DNA from: Actinomycetes bacterium | GTDB taxonomy: Bacteria; Actinomycetota; Actinomycetes; Mycobacteriales; Micromonosporaceae | Reading direction: 5' to 3' | Assembly: GCA_021793335.1 (NCBI GenBank) | Contig: JAJYSW010000059.1 | Span: forward strand, 1-14,741 | DNA length: 14,741 nucleotides | Shown: piece after piece, positions 6,641 through 12,903 of the stretch | Position numbering within the stretch: the first letter of the stretch is position 1 | Layout of the letters: each line of letters opens with the position of its first letter | Made by a program: the position numbers and the translations under genes | Notes under the pieces: model-generated | Database searches by the model: none | What the model was told of the DNA's origin: nothing | Seen by the model: the letters and a program-made list of their open reading frames with translations, nothing else

Positions 6641-6654
6641 GCAACAATGACGGC

Positions 6655-7095
6655 ATGGATGTGATAGATCGCGCAATCCTCGCCGAGCTGATGGCCGACG
6701 GGCGCATCTCCAACGTCGAGCTGGCCGCCCGAGTCAACCTCACCCCGGCCCCGTGCCTGCGCCGCGTCCAACGCCTGGAGTCCGAGGGCGTCATCCGCGG
6801 CTACCGCGCCGTCGTCGACCCGGCGGCCATGGGGCGTTCACTGGAGGTCCTCCTGGAAGTCACGCTGGAGACCAACGACGCCCGCTCCGTCGAGCACTTC
6901 GAGGAGACCATGCGCGACTTCGAGGAGGTCCGGGAGCTGCGCCGCCTCTACGGCACCCCCGACTACTTCGTGCGCGTCGCCGTGGCCGACTCGGAGTCCT
7001 ACGAGGCGTTCCTGAGCCGACACGTCATGACCATCCCCAAGATCGAGCGCGTCACCTCGCACTTCATCATGAAGACCCTCAAAGAGCTCGCCTGA
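6655..7095 (+). CDS. Lrp/AsnC family transcriptional regulator (AzlB-like)
   Basis: The 146-residue product has the standard Lrp layout. An N-terminal helix-turn-helix (MDVIDRAILAELMADGRISN, then LAARVNLTPAPCLRRVQRLE) is followed by GVIRGYRAVVDP and an RAM ligand domain with GTPDYFVRVAV around residues 100-110. These proteins are octamer-forming regulators that sense amino acids. I chose ATG 6655, which gives the normal family N-terminus. GTG 6637 in frame would add six residues. Neither has a ribosome binding site. AACAAT at 6643-6648 lies 6 bases before the ATG, so a leaderless transcript is possible. The gene is divergent from azlC and most likely regulates the exporter operon, as AzlB does in Bacillus. 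Branched-chain amino acids as ligand are inferred. Confidence 0.9.
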   Translation: MDVIDRAILAELMADGRISNVELAARVNLTPAPCLRRVQRLESEGVIRGYRAVVDPAAMGRSLEVLLEVTLETNDARSVEHFEETMRDFEEVRELRRLYGTPDYFVRVAVADSESYEAFLSRHVMTIPKIERVTSHFIMKTLKELA

Positions 7096-7115
7096 GCTCG
7101 ACGTCCGATACCCGG

Positions 7116-8372
7116 TCACCGGCCCCCGGTGGCGTGGTGGCGGAAGCGGTCGGCGACCGCCGTCCGCCGTCGAGCGAGGCCGTCCTCGCTCTCCTGGAGC
7201 TCCCAGAGCCCCATCGTCAGGCGGTGCGCCTCACGCGGCAGATCCGAATGGCGGAACGTCCACTCGTACATGTCGAACAGCGGCCACCACGTGTAACCGA
7301 CGACGTCCACCCCGGCCTCGCGGAGGCCGCGCACCGCACCGACCGACTCGTCGAGCCAGTCGATGCGGGCCTTGACCGAATCGGTCACGCAGGTCTCGGT
7401 CAGCATGACCGGCGCCCCGTACCGGTCCGCCGCGGCCCGCAGGAGCTCCACCAGGCCGGCGGTGCCGTCGTCCCGCGCCGGACGCGGATCGGGGAACCCG
7501 CCCGAATGGAAGACCCCGGCCTCGAACACCTCGGTCGAGTGGAGCGGGTAGTAGTTGATCCCGACCACGTCCGGCCGCACCGGGGAGCGCTCGAACCAGG
7601 CCAGGTCCTCGTCGTCCCACCCGTGCGAGCGCAGGAACGGCTCCAGCGGATGCGACCCGTCGACCCTGCCGGTGACGAGGTCCTCGACGAGGAAGATCTG
7701 CTCCTTCAGCCGCGCGGCGAGCTCGCGGTGCTCGGGGGCGTCGACGTCGCCGACATAGCGCATGCCCGCATCGACGTGCACGAAGACCGCCGCCTCGCCG
7801 AGAACGTCCCGCATGGCGTGCTGGGCGAGCACGAAACCGCGCGCCAGCTGCGAGACGATCGAGCTGAGACCGCCCGGGCCCGACAGGTACGGCGGCCAGT
7901 ACGCGTACTCGCCGGAGAACTGCGCGTGGATCATCGGCTCGTTGATCGGCGTGTAGTCGGCGATCCCCAAGTGCGCGTAGCGCTCGGCGACACGCGCGGA
8001 GTACTCGGCGACCCGCTTCGGGTAATCCGGGTTCGCGAACTGGCGGTCCATCCACAGCGGCGTCCCGTAGTGCATGAGGTCGACGATCGGGCGGAGTCCG
8101 AGCTCGACGAACCGGTCCATCACGCGGTCGAGCCAGCTCCAGTCCCACCGGTCCGGCCCGGGCTGCACCCGGTACCACGGCACCCCCCAGCGCACGAGTG
8201 CCGCGCCGGCGTCGCGGGCCAGCGCCAGATCGGAGTGCCACTTCGTGTAGTGCTCGGTGAGCTCGTACTCGTCGATCGGCCGCTGCCCGGGGCCGCCCTG
8301 CGGCACGAAGGTGTCCTCGATGCCGACCGCGAAGTGCAGTGAACCGTCGCGATGCCAATGCGAGTCGATCAT
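7116..8372 (-). CDS. Family 1-like glycoside hydrolase (beta-glycosidase)
   Basis: The 418-residue product is a TIM-barrel retaining glycosidase related to GH1 beta-glucosidases. Visible landmarks are LVRWGVPWYRVQPGPDRWDWSW near residues 59-80, HYGTPLWM at 101-108, and the acid/base motif INEP with Glu145. The nucleophile region is MLTETC with Glu326. Near the end, YTWWPLFDMYEW matches the GH1 aglycone-site strand (canonical W-S-L-x-D-N-x-E-W). The nucleophile motif reads TETC where GH1 normally has TENG, and the protein is shorter than the usual 440-480 residues, so this is a divergent branch. No signal peptide is present, so it works on imported glycosides. Its ATG overlaps the permease stop as ATGA. 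It is the last gene of the transporter operon. The sugar specificity is unknown. Confidence 0.85.
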   Translation of the reverse strand: MIDSHWHRDGSLHFAVGIEDTFVPQGGPGQRPIDEYELTEHYTKWHSDLALARDAGAALVRWGVPWYRVQPGPDRWDWSWLDRVMDRFVELGLRPIVDLMHYGTPLWMDRQFANPDYPKRVAEYSARVAERYAHLGIADYTPINEPMIHAQFSGEYAYWPPYLSGPGGLSSIVSQLARGFVLAQHAMRDVLGEAAVFVHVDAGMRYVGDVDAPEHRELAARLKEQIFLVEDLVTGRVDGSHPLEPFLRSHGWDDEDLAWFERSPVRPDVVGINYYPLHSTEVFEAGVFHSGGFPDPRPARDDGTAGLVELLRAAADRYGAPVMLTETCVTDSVKARIDWLDESVGAVRGLREAGVDVVGYTWWPLFDMYEWTFRHSDLPREAHRLTMGLWELQESEDGLARRRTAVADRFRHHATGGR

Positions 8373-9223
8373 TTCAGTCCCGTCGTTGCGATGTTCTCGA
8401 TGAAGCGCCGTTGGATGAAGAGGAACGCGATGACCAGCGGCAGGATCGCGATGAGCGAACCGGCCATCATCACGCCGTGCGGCACGATGCCGCTGGGTCC
8501 GGTCAGGAGCGTCAGCCCGGACGTGATCGTGCCCATCTCGGCCTTGGTGGTGAAGACCAGCGGCCACAGCAGGTCGTTCCAGTTGTTCACGAAGGTGAAC
8601 AGTCCGAGCGTCAGCAGTGCCGGCACGGCGTTGGGCAGCACGATCGACCGGAAGACCCGGAATTCGGAGGCGCCGTCGATGCGCGCTGCGGCGTCGACGT
8701 CGCGCGGCAGCGCCAGGAAGAACTGGCGCAGGAAGAAGATCCCGAACGCGTCGGCCGCGCGGGGCGCGATGAGACCGGCGTACGAGTTCACCCAGCCCAG
8801 ATCGGCGACCAATTGGTAGAGGGGGATCAGCGTCGCCTGGAACGGGATCATCAGCGTCGCGATGATCGCGATGAGCAGGACGCGCCGGCCCGTGAAGTCC
8901 ATGCGCGCCAGCGCATAGGCCGCGAGCGAGTCGAACACGAGCGCGAACGCGGTCACGCCGCCGGCGAAGACGAAGCTGTTGACGGTGAGACGCAGGAACG
9001 GCAGGTCCGAGGTGACCCGTTTGAGGTTGTCCAGCGTCCACTCGCTCGGGAACAGGCTCGGCGGGAACGCGTTGACCTCCGCGACCGGTTTGAAGGCGGT
9101 GAGCACGATGATCGCGATGGGCAGGAGCACGACGGCGCTGACGGCGACGACCGCGATCGTCACGAGCACCGTGCTCGGCTTGATGGCGCGTTTTCCGCGC
9201 CGGGATGCGGCGACGGCGCTCAT
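8369..9223 (-). CDS. Sugar ABC transporter permease, MalG-like (CUT1)
   Basis: The 284-residue membrane protein has about six transmembrane helices, the first at roughly residues 19-43. The MalG-type EAA loop, DAAARIDGASEFRVFRSIVLP, starts near residue 177 and docks to the ATPase. It ends in the usual FIQRRFIENIATTGLK-type tail of CUT1 permeases. It forms the membrane channel with the MalF-like partner. Its ATG (9221-9223) overlaps the end of that gene by 4 bases, and its own stop overlaps the glycosidase ATG in the same way, so three genes are translationally coupled. The substrate is probably an oligosaccharide or glycoside cleaved by the adjacent hydrolase. Confidence 0.93.
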   Translation of the reverse strand: MSAVAASRRGKRAIKPSTVLVTIAVVAVSAVVLLPIAIIVLTAFKPVAEVNAFPPSLFPSEWTLDNLKRVTSDLPFLRLTVNSFVFAGGVTAFALVFDSLAAYALARMDFTGRRVLLIAIIATLMIPFQATLIPLYQLVADLGWVNSYAGLIAPRAADAFGIFFLRQFFLALPRDVDAAARIDGASEFRVFRSIVLPNAVPALLTLGLFTFVNNWNDLLWPLVFTTKAEMGTITSGLTLLTGPSGIVPHGVMMAGSLIAILPLVIAFLFIQRRFIENIATTGLK

Positions 9224-10170
9224 GACAGGTCCTTTTCTTTACGGCCGAAGAACAGGAATTGGACGATGCTCAACAGCAGTGTGGCGATGAGCAGCACGTA
9301 CGACAGCGCGGAGGCGAAGCCGACTTCGAGCTTGCGGAAGCCGGACTCGTAGATCTCCATGACCATGGTCTGGGTGTTGCCGTAGGGGCCGCCGCCGGTC
9401 ATCACGTAGATCTGGTCGAACGCCTGGAGTGCGGCGATCATCGCGAAGATCAGCACGAACGCCATCGTGTTCGACAGGAGCGGCAGCGTGACGTGCCGCA
9501 GCCGCGACCACGGGCCGGCGCCGTCGACCCGCGCGGCCTCGTAGAGCGAGGCCGGGATGTCCTGGAGTCCGGCGAGGAAGATGACGAAGTAGAAGCCGAA
9601 CAGTTTCCAGACCGCGACGAACGCGACGGCGGGCATCGCCAGCGTCGGGTCCTGCAGCACGTTGCCCATCCGGATGCCCAGGCCGCCGAGCCAATAGTTC
9701 AGCAGGCCCACCTGGGGGTCGATGAGGTAGCTCCAGGCGAAGGCGGCCACCGCGAAGGAGATCACGAAGGGCACGAACAGCGCGGTGCGGAAGAAGGAAC
9801 GGAAGGGCAGGTGCGGGTTGTTGAGCAGCAGCGCCAGCCCGAGTGCGGCGAGGACCGCGGTCGGCGTGAACAGCAGCGTGTACTGGACCGTGTTGAGCAC
9901 CGCGTTCAGGATGTCCGGGTCGGTGAAGACGGTGACGTAGTTCTCCAGGCCGACCCATTCCTCCCGGCCGAATCCGCTCGCGTCCGTGAAGGACAGCCGC
10001 AGAGCCGAGATCATCGGCCAGACGACGAACAGGCCGAGGACGACCAGCGCCGGAGCCAGGAACGCGAAGGCGCGGAGATTGCGGCGCCCGAGGCCGCGTC
10101 TGGACCCGCGCCGCCCGCCCAGCGGAGCGGGCGGTCGGTACCGGCGTGCCGGTGGATGCTGTGCGGTCAT
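9220..10170 (-). CDS. Sugar ABC transporter permease, MalF-like (CUT1)
   Basis: The 316-residue membrane protein begins with a basic, proline-rich cytoplasmic tail of about 33 residues. A first helix (AFAFLAPALVVLGLFVVWP) and five further segments follow. The EAA loop EAARVDGAGPWSRLRHVTLP is at residues 211-230, and YVMTGGGP near 255-262 is typical of MalF/UgpA-type permeases. It lacks the long periplasmic P2 loop of E. coli MalF, as is usual in actinomycete members. The ATG (10168-10170) has GAGAGG 5 bases upstream. A stem-loop separates it from the binding-protein gene upstream, and it overlaps the MalG-like gene by ATGA. Confidence 0.93.
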   Translation of the reverse strand: MTAQHPPARRYRPPAPLGGRRGSRRGLGRRNLRAFAFLAPALVVLGLFVVWPMISALRLSFTDASGFGREEWVGLENYVTVFTDPDILNAVLNTVQYTLLFTPTAVLAALGLALLLNNPHLPFRSFFRTALFVPFVISFAVAAFAWSYLIDPQVGLLNYWLGGLGIRMGNVLQDPTLAMPAVAFVAVWKLFGFYFVIFLAGLQDIPASLYEAARVDGAGPWSRLRHVTLPLLSNTMAFVLIFAMIAALQAFDQIYVMTGGGPYGNTQTMVMEIYESGFRKLEVGFASALSYVLLIATLLLSIVQFLFFGRKEKDLS

Positions 10171-10192
10171 TTCATCCTCTCAACCTTCGAGC

Positions 10193-10224
10193 GACGGGGG
10201 CGTCCGCTTCCGAACGCCCCCGTC
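10193..10224 (-). terminator. Stem-loop between the binding-protein and permease genes
   Basis: GACGGGGGCGT at 10193-10203 pairs perfectly with 10214-10224 around a 10-base loop, in the 66-base gap after the binding-protein stop. Such elements in sugar ABC operons partly terminate transcription or protect the upstream mRNA, so the binding protein is made in excess of the permeases. No T-run is seen, so partial rather than full termination is likely. Confidence 0.6.
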
Positions 10225-10236
10225 TGCTCCGCGGTG

Positions 10237-11490
10237 CTATTCGAGCGCGTCCTGGATCTTGCCCTGGGCCTCATCGAGCAGCGCGTCGATATCGCCGCCC
10301 GCCACGGCCCGCTGGGTGAGCTCGTCGACGGCGGTGAGCACGTCGACGCTGTTGACGACGCCCGGCAGCAGCGGCCGCCCGAGCTCCGCCATCTCGGTCA
10401 GCGAGGCGACCACCGGGTTGGAGGCGACGTCCTCGGCGGGGATGTCGCTCCGCAGCGGCGGCCATCCCGAGCCGAGCGACCACTCGACGCTGTTCTCCTC
10501 GTTGAGGAAGAAGGAGAAGAACTCCTCGGCCGCTTCCTGCTCGGCGTCGGTGGCCTCGGCGCTCGCCGCCATCGAGATGCCGATGGCCGAGGCGGCCTGC
10601 GCCTCGGGGCCGGCCGGGATCGGCGCGATCGCGTAGTCGATGCCGTTCTCGGTGGCGATCGAGGCCATCCACGGGCCGCCCACGGTCATGGCGGCCTTAC
10701 CGCTGCCGAACAGCTCATCGGCGCCGATGCCGTCGACACCGGTGGGAGAGATCTGGTCGTCCACGATGGCCGAACGCCAGAATTCGAGCGTCTCGGCGTT
10801 CTGCGGCGAGTCGATCACGGCCTGGCCGTCCTCGACGATGCCTCCGCCGTTGCCGTAGAACAGCGAGGGCCACAGCCCGTTGGCGACCGTCTCGTGGTCG
10901 GGGATGACGGCCCCGTACTGCTCGGGGGTGCCGTCGCCGTTCTCGTCGACGGTCAGCTGTTCGGCGGCCTCGACCCACTGGTCCCAGTCCTGGGGGAACT
11001 CCTCGATGCCGGCGTCCTCGAACAGCGAGGTGTTGTAGTAGACCGCCAGTGGGACGAAGCCGGCGGGCACGCCGTACTTCTCCCCTTCGACCTCCACCAT
11101 GTCGACGGCGCCGGGGACGAGGTGCGCGGTGTTGCTGTCCTCGTCCTCGTAGAAGTCGTCCAGCGAGGCGAAGGCGCCGCGCGAGGCGTACACGGGCAGG
11201 CGCTCGGCGGGCATCGCGACGATGTCGGGGCCTTCGCCCGCGGACAGCGCCGTCAGCAGCGTGTCGTCGATGCTGGCCCAGGTCTTCACTTCGGTGGCGA
11301 TCGTGATGTCCTCGTGCGAGGCGTTGAAGTCCTCGACGATCGCTTCGAGGACATCGCCGTCGGCCTCGGTGTAGCCGTGCCAGAAAGTGAGTTCGACCGG
11401 GCCGTCGGCGTCGCCGCCGCCCGAGCAGCCGGTCATGATGAGTGCGAGTGCCGCGGCTCCGGCGCCCAGCAGGGTTCGCGTGCGTGTCAT
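10237..11490 (-). CDS. Extracellular sugar-binding lipoprotein of an ABC importer
   Basis: The 417-residue product is a family 1 solute-binding protein for a CUT1 sugar importer. It has an n-region MTRTRT, a hydrophobic stretch to residue 18, and a lipobox MTGC with Cys22 as the lipidated residue. Methionine at -3 is less usual than leucine. A Gly/Ser linker follows. The mature part starts VELTFWHGYTEADGDVLEAI and contains LLTALSAGEGPDIVAMP and DGIGADELFGSGKAAMTVGGPW, both typical of MalE/UgpB-like proteins. I chose the ATG at 11488-11490 because it places the signal peptide correctly; in-frame upstream codons have no such support. GAGAGGG lies about 9 bases upstream. The gene is first in the transport operon, and two lacI-type operators sit in its upstream region. 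Confidence 0.92.
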   Translation of the reverse strand: MTRTRTLLGAGAAALALIMTGCSGGGDADGPVELTFWHGYTEADGDVLEAIVEDFNASHEDITIATEVKTWASIDDTLLTALSAGEGPDIVAMPAERLPVYASRGAFASLDDFYEDEDSNTAHLVPGAVDMVEVEGEKYGVPAGFVPLAVYYNTSLFEDAGIEEFPQDWDQWVEAAEQLTVDENGDGTPEQYGAVIPDHETVANGLWPSLFYGNGGGIVEDGQAVIDSPQNAETLEFWRSAIVDDQISPTGVDGIGADELFGSGKAAMTVGGPWMASIATENGIDYAIAPIPAGPEAQAASAIGISMAASAEATDAEQEAAEEFFSFFLNEENSVEWSLGSGWPPLRSDIPAEDVASNPVVASLTEMAELGRPLLPGVVNSVDVLTAVDELTQRAVAGGDIDALLDEAQGKIQDALE

Positions 11491-11563
11491 GGACAAGTTC
11501 CCTCTCGGTGCGAGACTGCGCTGTCTGCGCTTGGTACCACGTCGTGTCCCGAAAATCTCGTTA

Positions 11564-11575
11564 TACAACGTTGTA
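11564..11575. promoter_or_regulatory. LacI-type operator 1, TACAACGTTGTA
   Basis: This perfect 12-base palindrome with a central CG lies 73 bases upstream of the binding-protein ATG. On the minus strand TATAAC (11560-11565) overlaps its edge and is a plausible -10 box, so bound repressor would block the promoter. An identical copy lies 76 bases away at 11640-11651. A central CG step is what LacI-family hinge helices insert into. Confidence 0.85.
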
Positions 11576-11579
11576 ATAA

Positions 11580-11598
11580 CGGGGTTCTGCGAACCCCG
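11580..11598 (-). terminator. Intrinsic terminator of lacI, between the two operators
   Basis: CGGGGTTC (11580-11587) pairs with GAACCCCG (11591-11598) over 8 bases with a 3-base loop. In the minus direction the stem is followed by TTATTA, one of the few T-rich tails in this window. It lies after the lacI stop and just before operator 1, so it separates lacI from the transport operon. Confidence 0.6.
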
Positions 11599-11639
11599 CA
11601 TCGCCGCCGACGCCGGTGGACGCGGTGACGCCTCCAACA

Positions 11640-11651
11640 TACAACGTTGTA
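11640..11651. promoter_or_regulatory. LacI-type operator 2, TACAACGTTGTA
   Basis: This copy is identical to the one at 11564-11575 and is placed 33 bases after the lacI stop. With centres 76 bases apart, two repressor dimers could bind separately or, if the protein forms tetramers, loop the DNA. Confidence 0.82.
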
Positions 11652-11683
11652 AAGAAGGAGTCCACCCGCCCGCCCGGCGACGT

Positions 11684-12697
11684 TCACATGCGCGGCGCGG
11701 ACTCCCGCTCGACGATCTCGAAATCCGCCAGCCGCGTGCGCGGCGGCAGCTTGGACCCGCCCGGACCGATGCGTTCGAGCAGCGTCTCGACCGCCGTGCG
11801 CGCGATCCATTCGCGGCCGGGGTCGACGGTGGTCAAGGAGGGGATCGAGTAGGCCGCCTCGTCCAGGTTGTCGAAACCGAGCACCGCCACGTCCTCGGGA
11901 ACCCGGACGCCCGCCTCCTGGAGCACGCGCATCGCGCCCAGCGCCAGCGTGTCGTTGAAACCGAAGACCGCGTCGAACGCCGCGCCGCGGGCCAGCAGTT
12001 CGCGCATCGCGTGGGCGCCGTCGGCCCGGTGCCACAAGGTCGCCTTGGCGACGATGCGCTCGTCGTACTCGATGCCGTGCGCCGCCAGCGCTTCGCGGTA
12101 GCCGCGGAGCCGCAGCCGGGCCGAGCCGATCACCTCGTCCTCGTGCTCGCCGATGACCGCGATGCGCCGCCGCCCCGAGGCGATGAGGTACTCGGTCCCC
12201 GCGCGGGTGGCGTCGACGTTGCGCATGGTGACGTGGTCGCTCGGCCAGTCGAAGGACCGTTCGCCCAGCAGCACCAGGGGGAAGGCGACGTCGAGCGCGT
12301 CGGCGTCCTCCGGGCGCATGCCGAGCGGGTCGAGGATGAGGCCGTCGGTCATCCGCATCCGAGGGCTCTGCAGCAGTGCCAGCTCGCGGTCGCGGTCGCC
12401 GCCGGTCTGCTCGACGAGCGTGACCAGATCGGACTGTTCGGCGGCGGCGATGACGAAGCTCGCGAGTTCGGCGAAATAGCTCAGGTTCAGCTCGGGCACG
12501 GCGAGGGCGATCGCGCCGGTGCGGCCCGAGCGCAGGCTGCGGGCGCTGGGATTGGGCTTGTAGCCGAGCGTGGCGATCGCGCGTTCGACCTTCTCGCGGG
12601 TGGCGGGGCGGATGTGCGGATAGCCGTTGACGACGTTCGAGACCGTCTTGAACGACACTCCCGCGAGGTCGGCCACGTCGCGCAGGGTCACCGCCAT
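11684..12697 (-). CDS. LacI family repressor of the glycoside uptake operon
   Basis: The 337-residue product has a LacI helix-turn-helix at residues 4-24 (VTLRDVADLAGVSFKTVSNVVN) and the hinge helix NPSARSLRSG at 49-58. A periplasmic-binding-like sensor domain runs from about residue 60 to the end, including FGFNDTLALGAMRVLQEAG and VAVLGFDNLDEAAYSIPSLTTVD. The ATG at 12695-12697 has AAGGAG 6 bases upstream; upstream in-frame codons are rejected. It is the first gene on the minus strand, 193 bases before the binding-protein start. Perfect TACAACGTTGTA sites lie downstream of it and a 10/12 copy upstream, so it should repress both the transport operon and itself. The inducer is probably the transported sugar or a cleavage product. 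Confidence 0.93.
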   Translation of the reverse strand: MAVTLRDVADLAGVSFKTVSNVVNGYPHIRPATREKVERAIATLGYKPNPSARSLRSGRTGAIALAVPELNLSYFAELASFVIAAAEQSDLVTLVEQTGGDRDRELALLQSPRMRMTDGLILDPLGMRPEDADALDVAFPLVLLGERSFDWPSDHVTMRNVDATRAGTEYLIASGRRRIAVIGEHEDEVIGSARLRLRGYREALAAHGIEYDERIVAKATLWHRADGAHAMRELLARGAAFDAVFGFNDTLALGAMRVLQEAGVRVPEDVAVLGFDNLDEAAYSIPSLTTVDPGREWIARTAVETLLERIGPGGSKLPPRTRLADFEIVERESAPRM

Positions 12698-12750
12698 GGC
12701 ATCTCCTTGCTCGTCGCACTGGTGTCCATCGCACCGATTCATCGCGATCC

Positions 12751-12762
12751 TACAACGATGCA
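12751..12762. promoter_or_regulatory. Degenerate LacI-type operator upstream of lacI
   Basis: TACAACGATGCA matches 10 of 12 bases of the perfect sites, differing only in the right half. It lies 54 bases upstream of the lacI ATG. On the minus strand TAGGAT (12747-12752), a weak -10 box, touches it, so weaker autorepression is plausible. Confidence 0.55.
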
Positions 12763-12865
12763 GAATCACGGCGTTCTCTTGAGGGCCGCTCTGGTTCGGT
12801 CGGGGGTCGGGCCGCCGGCCGGTTTTCCGCCCCGCCGACCGGGTACGCCCGGCGGACGACAGGGA

Positions 12866-12884
12866 GGCTCCCGGACCGGGAGCC
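12866..12884. repeat. Short hairpin just upstream of the LigD-type polymerase gene
   Basis: GGCTCCCG and CGGGAGCC form a perfect 8-base stem with a 3-base loop, ending next to the GGAGGG ribosome binding site (12886-12891). It could modulate translation or be an operator. No function can be shown, and the rest of the 206-base gap to lacI shows no convincing plus-strand promoter. Confidence 0.35.
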
Positions 12885-12903
12885 CGGAGGGAGACGAGCC
12901 GAC

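Noticed and set aside
6575..6676. N-terminal extension of AzlC with several cysteines
   Set aside because: It would run across the divergent promoter and into the Lrp gene, and is not AzlC-like.
7084..7131. GAGCTC repeats and CACCGG-CCC-CCGGTG at the lrp / glycosidase junction as a terminator
   Set aside because: The repeats are 6 bases each and lie in or across coding ends. The stem is too short to call with confidence, though the 20-base convergent gap leaves few alternatives.
8373..9041. In-frame upstream extension of the glycosidase
   Set aside because: It overlaps the MalG-like permease in another frame. The ATGA overlap at 8369-8372 and homology to the GH1 N-terminus fix the start at 8372.
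9259..11628. 789-codon plus-strand open frame
   Set aside because: It is antisense to the permease and binding-protein genes. Its His/Asp/Arg/Gly/Val-rich composition is typical of a high-GC shadow frame.
11491..11640. N-terminal extension of the sugar-binding protein
   Set aside because: It would bury the signal peptide 50 residues inside and cover the operators and lacI terminator.
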